Assembly: GCA_963514095.1 (NCBI GenBank)
Contig: OY741264.1
Span: forward strand, 30,287,598-30,351,597
DNA: 64,000 nucleotides
Source of the DNA: Eutrigla gurnardus
Taxonomy: Eukaryota; Chordata; Actinopteri; Perciformes; Triglidae
Direction of reading: 5' to 3'
Positions 55,289 through 64,000 of this stretch are shown piece after piece. Position numbers and translations under genes: made by a program. A model generated the notes under the pieces. The model did no database searches. It was given only the letters and a program-made list of their open reading frames with translations, and was not told the DNA's origin. Positions within the stretch are counted from its first letter, which is position 1. The number at the start of each line of letters is the position of its first letter.

Positions 55289-55945
55289 TAGGGTTGTCAC
55301 GATACAAGAATTTCAGTAGTCGATACCAATACCTGTGAATTTCCACGATTCTCGATACTAATTCGATACCACAATTTAAAAAAAAAAACAACAGGACCCA
55401 TGTACTTTTAAATTCACTAATTTATTGAAAACTGCTTCAAACTGTCAAGTATTTAACACCACTGTGCTTTAAGATCTTTTTGCACAGAATTTAAATTGCA
55501 GTACCAGCTGCCAACAGACCTATAGCCATCCAGTATAAAAACAAACAATACTGTGCTTATAAATATGGTCATGAGGCACTTTTTGCATGTCGGCTTGTTT
55601 GAATCAAGAATTGCTCCGGATTCATCCGCCTCGAATGCAAAATATTTCCACACGCGACTCTTCGCACCTGTCTTGTCGACGAGCCGACGTGTTGTGCTTT
55701 CGCTCCCACCTGCTGAAGCCATTTTTTACGAAGACGGCAAGTTTTCTTCTTCAGCGCCGCTTACTGCTCTGTGCTGCTCACACGCGTATACTGCCCCCGT
55801 CAGTTCCGCCAAGAATCGACACGGCTCGCCGAGTGAAAAGTTGTATATTCGGTTCTGACGTTACCAGAAAAAAGCAAGTATCGAATTATTTTTTCCGTGT
55901 CGGCATCGAATTGGTACCGAAGTATCGGTTCTTGTGACAACCCTA
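55289..55945 (-). mobile_element. hAT element (TIR TAGGGTTGTCACGATAC) with BED finger
   Basis: TAGGGTTGTCACGATACAAG pairs with TTCTTGTGACAACCCTA. The 8-bp TSD is GCTGTGAG (55281-55288, 55946-55953). Unit A shows the site once (GTAGCTGTCAGCAATAAT near 16383-16400). Minus-strand ORF 55453-55722 encodes SRVWKYFAFEADESG...PTCKKC, the first half of a BED finger as in ZBED/hAT transposases. The rest of the transposase is deleted. Confidence 0.88.
55453..55722 (-). pseudogene. BED-finger transposase fragment
   Basis: 89 codons beginning MASAGGSEST. The BED half with aromatic W/Y and CxxC is present, but the HxxxH half is absent, so it is not a complete finger. Confidence 0.6.
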
Positions 55946-56173
55946 GCTGTGAGCAATAATAATTGTAATAATAACTGTAATTGTTTGTCCAGTCTATAGC
56001 AGACACGTTTGCCAAATCAAACATGTAAAACTGATTTAGAAAATAACATTTATTGTAATTACAAATTTGGGGTTCTAACATTTATTTTATTTTACCTGTG
56101 ACGAAGTGTTCAGCTGTTTTACTAACCTATCTCTGTGTGATGTTACTGTTTTCCTGCAGACGTCCAGCAGCTG

Positions 56174-57218
56174 ATGGCGTGTAAAGAAGAGGTTCCCTTT
56201 GAGCAGCAGGACTGGGGCTCCAGTCTGGACCAGGAGGATCCAGAGCCCCCACACATCAAAGAGGAACAGGAGGAAGTCTGGATCAGTCAGGAGGGAGAGC
56301 AGCTTCAAGGGCTGGAGGAGGCTGATATCAAGTTCCCAGTCACTCTTGTCCCTGTGAAGAGTGAAGAAGATGAAGATGATGAAGAGAAGCCTCAGTTCTC
56401 AGGGCTGGCTTCAGCTGCAGCCAGCAGCTCAACTGAACAGATGAAAACAGAATCTGGTGAAGAGAACTGTGGAGGACCGGGACCACAACCAGACACTGAT
56501 GGCATGACTGAAGACTCTTCTGAGACTGATGACAGTGATGATTGGCAGGAGACCAGAGAACCTCAGTCAGGTTTAAAGGCTTGGACCGATGAAGAAGTCC
56601 CCGACAGTGATTCTAGATGTAGTACTGGTGAGAAACCTTTCAATTGCTCCGTATGTGGGAAAACATTTGACAATAGACAATATATGAAGACACATGAGAA
56701 CTCACACAGGAGAAAAACCTTTCAGCTGTTCAGTTTGTAAGAAATCTTTTATGCTGGGAGGAAGCTTAAAGAGACACATGAGAACTCATACAGGAGACAA
56801 ACCTTTCAGCTGCTCAGTTTGTCAGAAAACCTTGACAGGAGGTGGAAGTTTAAAAACACACATGAGAACTCATACAGGAGAAAAACCTTTCAGCTGCTTA
56901 GCTTGTAAGAAAACTTTCACGCAGGGAGGAAGCTTAAAGAGACACATGAGAACTCATACAGGAGACAAACCTTTCAGCTGCTCAGTTTGTCAGAAAACTT
57001 TTACAGAAGGTAGAAATTTAAAGGCACACATAAGAACTCATACAGGAGAAAAACCTTTCAGCTGCTTAGTTTGTAAGAAAACGTTCACGCAGGGAGGAAG
57101 CCTAAAGACACACATGAGAACTCATACAGGAGAGAAACCTTTCAGCTGCTCAGTTTGTAAGAAATCTTTCACGCACAGCGCAAGCTTAAAAAATCACATG
57201 AGAACTCATACAGGATAG
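56174..57218 (+). pseudogene. C2H2 zinc-finger gene, frameshifted (unit B)
   Basis: The duplicate of 19372-21708. The acceptor TTTTCCTGCAG|ACGTCC is conserved (exon from 56160). The acidic leader is about 90% alike, lacking one DDMTEDSS unit. Finger 1 is followed by a 2-base deletion near 56692 (ACACATGAG where unit A has ACACACATG-type spacing), which ends the first frame at 56738-56740. The remaining six fingers are open to the shared ancestral stop at 57216-57218. With only 7 fingers versus 22, the copies have also diverged by finger gain or loss. An assembly error in the AC run cannot be excluded. Confidence 0.85.
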
Positions 57219-57485
57219 AAACCTTTCAGCTGCTCAGTTTGTAAGAAACAATTCATATATCTTCAAAGTGTAAAGAGACACATGAGATTTCACACAGGAT
57301 AGATGTTTCAGCTGCTCAGTTTGTAAACAAGACTCGGTGAAACCTCGTATCTGGCTGGACCGTGTCTGGTCAATGTGCCTAATTGCAGATAAGTCAAACT
57401 TCTCAACTCAACGATTATTTTGTTAAACACCACATGAAATGAAATCCAGCTCTCTCTCGACTCGAACTGTTTCTACAATCTGCAG
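57219..57485 (+). other. ZNF B 3' flank with residual finger (ERV empty site)
   Basis: It repeats the decayed finger and flank seen after unit A, then CTCGACTCGAACTG (about 57457-57470), the uninterrupted ERV target. It ends at ATCTGCAG, the target of the next hAT. Confidence 0.8.
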
Positions 57486-58658
57486 TAGGGCTGAACGATT
57501 TTGGGAAAAGATCTAATTGCGATTTTTCTGACAGATATTGCGATTTCGATTTGATTCACGATTTCCTTCAAATCAAGCTTCATTGCAATATTCACAATGT
57601 ACAGTAACATTAAAACATTGAATGCTATTACTCTAATGCAAGGACTAAAGTTAAAAATTGCTTCCAAATGAATTTATTAACAAGAAACATGCATGTTCAT
57701 TCTTTAAAGTCCTTGACCAATGGCAGTTATTACAAATGAACTAAAAGAGCCATCTTTGACTGTCTTAAAATGTGCAAAAATCCTTAACTGTAATAATTTA
57801 ATTGTAAATCAAATACAAAAACTGTTATTGAAATAAAATGACCCTTCTAAAAAATATGTCAGACATTAAAATAGGTGGGTCATTCATTTATGGCTTACCA
57901 CTTTTTCTTTACACTCCGCGTATAGCTGTGGGACGGCAACCTGTTAGAAGTCGGTGCGGGAGGGAATCGTATATCTGTCCAGCGTGCGGAGGAGGTTTTT
58001 AAATCCGTCTTTCCGGTGTCTTCCGCTGCTCTTATCATACGGAGTTACACTGGCAAAAGATGCTGTAATTGTAGTCTGTTTGCTACAGTCGGCCTGATCA
58101 TCATAGTCACCGGACTTTTCACCTGACTTTTTCGTCATGCACGCGTCATGCAAATGTCTGTGGTGATTTTTCAAGTGCCGGTGTTGTGCCGTAATCAGCG
58201 CCCCTGCCGTGAAATGCACCCTCTCGCGGGAGATTATATCACCGGTATTGGTTGTGTTTCCGCTGGATGTTGCAACTTTAGCGCGACAGGTTTTGCACAG
58301 TACCCGTTTCTGGTGCACGTCTGCAGCCTCAAACCCGAAATCCTCCCAAATGACGGACGTGCTGTTTTTCTTGGCGATTAAATCCCCTAACTCCGCTTCT
58401 GGTCCAGTTGAAGTAATTTCTGACTAATTACAAATACGGAGCAGGTTAATAGGCCTACTGATTGGTTAGCGTGACCTGTTCACGGGTAGTCTGATTGGTG
58501 AGCTTGGCAGGATGGTCGGGAGACGGCATGTGTAAAATAGTTGACAACAGATCCTGGGTGAGTCAGGAGCGCTGCAAAAACCGCAGCTTTGGCGATCACA
58601 TGATCGCGTTGTCTGAAATCGCAATTTCGGTCAGAAAACGATAAATCGTTCAGCCCTA
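57486..58658 (-). mobile_element. hAT element (TIR TAGGGCTGAACGATTT) with BED finger
   Basis: TAGGGCTGAACGATTT pairs with AAATCGTTCAGCCCTA. The 8-bp TSD is ATCTGCAG (57478-57485, 58659-58666). Unit A has the site once near 38770. A minus-strand coding remnant is at 57944-58427. Confidence 0.9.
57944..58427 (-). pseudogene. ZBED-type transposase N-terminus
   Basis: From about 58427 down: NSTSVIWEDFGFEAADV, then VLCKTCRAKVATSSGNTTN and LKNHHRHLH, i.e. a BED finger (CxxC...HxxxxH-type). A stretch of about 45 nt seems inserted between its two halves. It ends at 57944. The DDE core is missing. Confidence 0.65.
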
Positions 58659-58666
58659 ATCTGCAG

Positions 58667-59280
58667 CCCACCAGTCAGTCACCATTGCAACACTGTTGTT
58701 GATGAAGCAGACCAATCAAGTGATTTGCTTGCTGCATTAGCCCTGCTGTATGTCATACTGTGATATTTTGGTATTTTCGTTAAGCCATGTGTGAATCATT
58801 CGTATAAATGCACGTTCACGGCTTTCTTCAGTAGACCACGGTGTCGATCACAGATTTACTGATTTAGACATGCGGCCGCGTACTTTTCACCAAGTCAGCT
58901 GCAGCGTCTGATGGACATGTATGAGGAAATAAAGCGTATTACATGCAAAAAAGGAAATACGGCTGAAAAGAGCGTGGCAGACAATTATGGCGGACCGACT
59001 GAATGCAAAGCCTAAAAGTCTACATTTACTAACCACGGATCTTAACTGAATCCGTCATTATTGTACCATTCAAGCAGTGACTTGGTTGTTGTGTATTTGT
59101 GTGTGTAACTGTCGCTGTAACGCTTTACCCTGGGTGATGTTGGGACTTTGAAATTGTGTTGACTCTGGAAATGTTGAGCGTATTCTAGTCCTGCTCAATG
59201 TGTTCAGTGTCCTGAGATGACTTCTGTTGTGATTTGACACTATACATAAAATTGAATTGAATTGAATTGTAACCTACTTT
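58667..59280 (+). other. Unit B 3' flank with L2-like tail
   Basis: It matches 38772-39380 and ends in the same ATTGAATTGAATTG tail. No gene is supported. Confidence 0.65.
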
Positions 59281-59856
59281 ATTGAGCGGCCTGTACTAGA
59301 TGGTCTGGGTGAATGAAACTTCCTTCGTGTGTGCTTTAGAGCACATTATACTGGAATATCCGGGACTCTTATTTTGAGATGGCATGAACAGGAAGTGTCC
59401 TGTCTGTAATGTGCTGCTATGAACTATGTGAGCGCAATAAAGGAGTGGCCACACATGTATGACTTTATATGTTGCCCTTCTGACTGACTTCATTGAAAAC
59501 ACCTTTGAACATAATAATGGTCACAATGTTAAAATAATAACAGCAGGCTGATATGTAGCCTATCTGTGGTACTTTAATGCAGTTTCAGGAAAATAAGGCA
59601 AAATACATGGATAAGACATAAGACATCGGTTTCCGATCAGAGTGACTGCTGACTGAACAGAGGCTGGACTAGGAAGCAGGATTCGGGCTTAGCGAGGGAA
59701 CTTCAGGCTTAACTCTGGGTTTTCCAGCTTCTTTAGTCTGTCATTTGTCTGAATGCAAAATAGAATTCCACCACTAGATGGGAGTAATTCCCACACACCG
59801 TCTCTTTAATTAATACAATGTTGACTGGGCAGCAGCTTTCTCCCTCCATGTTAGTA
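59281..59856 (+). other. Unannotated intergenic DNA
   Basis: I see no ORF of note, no TIR pair and no known repeat here. Confidence 0.5.
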
Positions 59857-60222
59857 TTGATAATAATAATAATGGATTGGATTTATATGGCGCTTTTCAA
59901 GACACTCAAAGCGCTCTGACAGGGTTCCGGGTTCCATTCATTCACACACAGTCATACCAGTGGTAGTAAACTACGATAGTAGCCACCGCTGCCCTGGGGC
60001 AGACTGACGGAAGCGTGGCTGCCATTCTGCACCTACGGCCCCTCCGACCACCACCTCAAACATACAGCAGTCATACACATTCACAAGAGGCAAGCTGGGT
60101 GAAGTGTCTTGCCCAAGGACACAACAACCATGACACAGTGACAAGGGCGGGGATCTAACCGCCGTCCCTCCGAACATTGGCCAACCCGCTTTACCAACTG
60201 AGCCACAGTCGCCCCCATGCAT
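59857..60222 (-). mobile_element. tRNA-derived SINE with L2-like tail
   Basis: The minus strand begins GGGGGCGACTGTGGCTCAGT, continuing TTGGTAAAGCGG (A box) and GGTTAGATCCCCG (B box). It continues through TGTCCTTGGGCAAGACACTT, and ends in the fish tail CTTTGAGTGTCTTGAAAAG...(ATT)n. About 365 bp. Confidence 0.8.
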
Positions 60223-60550
60223 CCAGAGAAGAGGGATCCCTTGAATCCGCCAACTGTGTTCTGAAAAAGGTCCTCGTAAACAACAGGCCACGTTTGTGAA
60301 GAATATAGAAGCAGGAACTGAGAGTTAAACTCACACACACGTTTCTGGTCTAGTCCTCATGGGGCCCTCCGCTATGACCTCACTTTAAGTGACTTTAAAG
60401 TTATGGATTGTTATTTACATACACTTTGAAGGCATACAAATAAAATAATAATAACTAATAGATATCACCATGAAACTTCCCCAGATGATTACTGACAGTA
60501 AGTCAATTACTTATATTTTTTTTAAGATTATTTTTCGGCTAGAGCGCCGT

Positions 60551-60722
60551 TCAAGCCTTTTATTATACAGACAGTGTGGAAACAGCGAGAGAGAGAGAGA
60601 GAGAGAAGACATTGCGGGAAACTGATCCCGGGCCGGGAGTCGAACCCCGGATCGCCGCATCAAGGACGTTGAGCCTCTGTACATGGGGCGGCTGCCCTAA
60701 CCACTGCGCCACCGGCCGCCCC
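60551..60722 (-). mobile_element. tRNA-derived SINE, second copy
   Basis: Same family as 54583-54742: GTGGCGCAGTGGTTAGGGC as the A box and a perfect B box GGTTCGACTCC. A (GA)n run at about 60583-60604 expands the tail. Confidence 0.8.
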
Positions 60723-61040
60723 AGTAAGTCAATTATTTCTAACCTAAACGTTTTCTCAAATATGCAATCGAGGCATTATCTAATGGCAAATGTTAGTGTG
60801 TTGAGCAGAAATCTCAATGTAAAAAAAAAAAAAAAAAGATGTGTTATGGAAGCTAAATAGAACATTTAAGAATTGATCAGTGTATGAAAGCTTTTTCCTG
60901 GAGTGTCTCATATGCTTACATAGCAAAGCTGTTTAAAACCAGACAACAAGCATTTAAAACACACATTTTCACACTAATTGAATCAATAAGTGGTGTTAGT
61001 AGAAATGAACCTTCACTCACAACCTCGTGTTCGTTCACTT
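60723..61040 (+). other. Unannotated AT-rich DNA
   Basis: An A-run near 60822-60838; otherwise nothing recognised. Confidence 0.5.
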
Positions 61041-61800
61041 GATTTGATGCTTTTGTTTTTGGTCCAAACAAACGATCTTCATCTGGTGTCGACGCGCTGC
61101 TAAGACTGAGAGCTTTTCTTAAAAATACAATACTATGACTTTTTTCGACATACTATACTATGACTTTTTCATAACTAAGAAATTGCAATTTTTTGCCTCG
61201 CCTAAATTTGTATTATTTTTGAGTGAAGCGAGTTAGCTGTGGCTCTGCTATTTAGGCCTAAAAGCTGAATGAAGCCACAGCCACAAGCCTGACCAACAAC
61301 TGGTAGAAGGTAGATGCTTTTGTTTTTGGTCCAAACAAACGATCTTCATCTGATGTCGACGCGCTGCAAAGACTTTTTTTTAAAATACAATACTATTACT
61401 TTTTTCGACATAGCCTATCATACTATGACTTTTTTTCATAACTTTTTCGACATACCAAACTGACTTTTTCAACATACTATACTATGACTTTTTTCATTAC
61501 TTTTTTCAACATGCTATACTATGCAGGGTTTCAAGTTTTTTTCAGGCCCGGTGTTACCCGCCGAAAAAACCCTTGACAGACGAGACGCGTGGGATGGAGT
61601 ATTGGTGCAGTTGGATTAAGTCAGGTGGCACAGCAAGCAGTCTGCAATTCTGCAATTATTATATTTGCATTCAACATTTTTATTCAACATGCTATACTAT
61701 GACTTTTTTCATAACTTTGAGAAATTGCAAATTTTTGCCTCGCCTAAATTTTTTTTTATTTTTGAGTGAAACGAGTTAGCCACAAGCCTGACCAACAACT
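61041..61800 (+). repeat. Degenerate tandem repeats
   Basis: TACTATACTATGACTTTTTTC recurs about six times (61125-61170, 61385-61520, 61685-61712). A longer block (TTTTGTTTTTGGTCCAAACA...GACGCGCTGC) occurs at 61050-61100 and 61318-61368. It is non-coding. Confidence 0.8.
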
Positions 61801-62216
61801 GGTAGAAAGTAGACAAAAAAACACCCAAAAATGACTGTTTAGCAGTGGTTTATGTAGGGCAATGTCCAGACGGAGTTGCAAATGGCCATTTGGAGACTCC
61901 ATTTGGCACATGTCAAAGATCATAGTAAACAATCATAAGCTATATTATTATTATTATATTACTGACCCTCTGATTGAGGTGCAGTGACTGCTATTTGAGT
62001 CAAATCCCCATTGTCAGATTTCCCCTCTGCTGCAAATAAACACACACTATCTACTCCCCACCCCCACTTTCAGGTAACCATAGTGATGTAAATTAGCACT
62101 CGGGTGCTAATTTAGTCAGGTCTTTACTTGTAAATCTTTACTATAAATCGATGGTTTATAGTAATATATAAATCATATTATTGAATTCAGCATGAATGGT
62201 TGTTTGTCTCTACATG
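61801..62216 (+). other. Unannotated AT-rich DNA
   Basis: No ORF, TIR or known repeat recognised. Confidence 0.5.
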
Positions 62217-62352
62217 TAGGCCCTGCGATAGACTGGCGTCCTGTCCAGGGTGTACCTTGCCTTCGCCCATTGACAGCTGGGATCGGCTCCAGCCCCACCG
62301 TGACCCTGAATACAGGATAAGCGGTAGACAATGGATGGATGGATGGATGGAT
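62217..62352 (+). mobile_element. L2-like LINE 3' tail
   Basis: CCCTGCGATAGACTGGCGTC, then CAGCTGGGATCGGCTCCAGC and GGATAAGCGGTAGACAATGG, ending in (ATGG)n. This is the widespread fish LINE 3' end. Confidence 0.85.
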
Positions 62353-62655
62353 ATTATTGAATTCTATGAATCAACATCATGAAAGTAAGTACCAAACTGT
62401 GATAGTTGAATAACATCACCTTTGTATTCATCACATATCCTGTACATATGATACATACCCCACAAATTCATATGACACATTTATTTTGGAAAATCGAGCC
62501 TATACTCCTTATTCATGAACGCATTGAATAATAATATAATAACATTTTGAAAATGTATTTAGATACTCACCGAGCTAGCAAACCATCATGTCCTGGGACG
62601 AACATCCTCCTCCTCCTGTCATCAGCGCTGCAGCAGCTCCCCTCCTCCCATCGTC
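62353..62655 (+). other. Unannotated DNA before unit C
   Basis: Nothing recognised; it leads into the duplicated block at about 62656. Confidence 0.5.
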
Positions 62656-63084
62656 GCATCCCTGATAATTATTCATCACTGTCGCGGGTGAAAAACTCTA
62701 CGGCGTCTTCCAAAGTCTTTCCTTTTACTTTAGATATCGTAAAAACACTAGAAACAACCCAAAAGAAGAGTAAATACAAGCCTTCTGTCGCGAGTGAAGC
62801 GCTGGCTCGCTTGATTGACAGATTGTTCAGCCAATTCGGATCGCAGAATCACGGAAGAGGGCTTGTATTTTCTGTAAGAGTCTGACGGACACGGAAATAC
62901 ACAGCATCCATAGTTAGCCCTCCGTGGTAAAGCGGTACAAAGCGATAAAAAAACAATAACAATATCTTATTCAGAGACTCTCAAAGTAAAAACATGGCGT
63001 GTTATGGATGATTACCAGAGTTAGCGTGCTCGTGGGACTAAATGAAGTGGCTAATTTTTAGTGATGACCAAATGAAGCTTCAAA
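62656..63084 (+). other. Start of unit C: duplicated upstream DNA
   Basis: Near-identical to 39381-39790, from TCCCTGATAATTATTCATC onward. It implies a third ZNF unit to the right of the window. Confidence 0.75.
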
Positions 63085-63453
63085 ATAATATTACTTTCTC
63101 TCTCAACTTGTCTCGACTCCTACTTGACAACCCACAAATGATCTTTAGGTTGAGACTTGGGCATTGTGGGCTGAATCAATCTTTGTATGTTTTTAGAAAG
63201 CATCATAATGGGCTTTGTGAGTGTGGAAACTCTGAAACTCTGAGTGTTGAACATGTTTTATTGAAATGTAACAAATATACCACAGAAAGGAGCATTTTAT
63301 ATAAGAGTGTATCAGATTTGGGAGTTCTGTCATTTTCAGATAAATCTTTATTGGGTCAAAATAAGAATCACCACTTGATTGCTAAAGTAGTATTCCAGTT
63401 TTTACAAGATACAGGACTGTATATGAACATTTGAAGCAATATTATCCTTAGAG
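63085..63453 (+). pseudogene. LINE 3' fragment, copy of 40018-40459
   Basis: Open frame to 63434: RLRLGHCGLNQSLYVF, CECGNSE, VEHVLLKC, ending QDTGLYMNI. It has the intact CxxC...HxxxxC, no internal stop and three extra codons (LSV) relative to unit B. Its 3' UTR is cut off at TTAGAG, where other DNA begins. Confidence 0.78.
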
Positions 63454-64000
63454 TGTGTAACCCTTGTTACTATGTAATAACAGAGCACAGGTGAGTAGCA
63501 ATCAATACTAATGACTGGACTAGTAGCAGAAGACTAAGTTTGTAAGAGCCCTTATGTGTCGGATACTTAAAAAACCACAGGCAACGATGGTTTGAGGTTT
63601 TTTTGTGTGGCCACTGTTATTATAAACAAAGAGCACAATGAAAATACAACATTGGTTTACAAAACATTCAATGAAAAATAACAAACTAAAATAATAAAGC
63701 CGGCAAAAATAAAACCCTCTGTTCCCAAAGTTGGTGTTGGGGCCCTTTTCCGATCAATGTCAAGCGAATCAGTGTTTGTTTTGTCCTACCTCACCGTCCG
63801 TGAGGAAGGGGAAAGCAGGCGATCCTTCGCCACGCTCAGCATTCAATACCAGTCGTTCGATGTAGCTCGCCACCCAGCTCACACTGGGAGATCTATGGGT
63901 CTTGGAGTCTGCAAAGAGTCTCTGGATTTCTGGAACATCACACGAATCGCTCCAATGGACGGTGGAACTGGCTGGTACCTCATTTAAAGATGTCATGGAA
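63454..64000 (+). other. Right-edge insertion, unidentified
   Basis: Relative to unit B (TTAGAGTAATTTCC), foreign DNA starts at about 63454 with TGTGTAACCC. This could be an LTR start, and TGGTGTTGGGGCC at 63732 looks like a primer-binding site, but I cannot see a CA end before it. Two overlapping open frames (63757-63987 plus; 63769-63996 minus) match nothing I know. Confidence 0.35.

Noticed and set aside
60150..60222. A second tRNA gene
   Set aside because: It is the tRNA-like head of a 365-bp SINE with an L2-type tail; the B box is degenerate.

Overview
The window is vertebrate genomic DNA, almost certainly from a ray-finned (percomorph-like) fish. The evidence is a teleost-type C2H2 zinc-finger gene family, fish-type tRNA-derived SINEs and L2-like tails, Nimb/I-type LINEs, Gypsy elements, a class I-like endogenous retrovirus (ERV), many hAT elements and a large Ginger-type DNA transposon. 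Nothing bacterial is present. There is one assembly gap (200 N at 17852-18051).

The backbone is a tandemly duplicated zinc-finger (ZNF) locus. Unit A has a putative non-coding exon 1 near 1433-1556 and a coding exon 2 at 19358-21708 (22 fingers, intact). Unit B has the matching exon 1 near 40498-40624 and exon 2 at 56160-57218 (7 fingers, broken by a 2-base deletion). The start of a third unit (C) is recognisable from about 62656. Each unit carries different mobile-element insertions, so one unit usually supplies the empty site for an insertion in the other. This gives firm target-site duplications (TSDs) for most elements.

Unit A, by region: LINE 3' fragments (1-1426); exon 1; a near full-length LINE with both ORFs open (1873-7024, minus); a decayed Gypsy element (7313-15501, minus) that holds two hAT elements, one of which holds another hAT that holds a MITE (four nested layers); a TIR MITE (15512-16193); a satellite-rich TIR element with the gap (about 16432-19135); ZNF exon 2; an ERV in its 3' region (21952-38751) that itself carries a complete Gypsy (22939-31665); then the rest of the 3' flank.

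Unit B, by region: duplicated upstream DNA and a LINE fragment; exon 1; a MITE split by a 12.1-kb Ginger-like transposon (41969-54065); two hAT elements (54338-55196, 55289-55945); ZNF exon 2; another hAT (57486-58658); the 3' flank; SINEs; a simple-sequence region; and the start of unit C.

The most notable items are these. (1) The Ginger-like element has about 527-bp terminal inverted repeats, a CCGG TSD, and a roughly 15-exon gene encoding a DDE integrase, an Ala/Pro/Thr-rich tract, a Ulp1 cysteine protease and a PHD finger. (2) Both LTRs of the 22939-31665 Gypsy contain a 95-bp internal duplication whose second copy precisely lacks a 235-bp GT-AG segment, as if a spliced RNA had been written back into the LTR. 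(3) Reciprocal empty sites let the insertion history be read directly.
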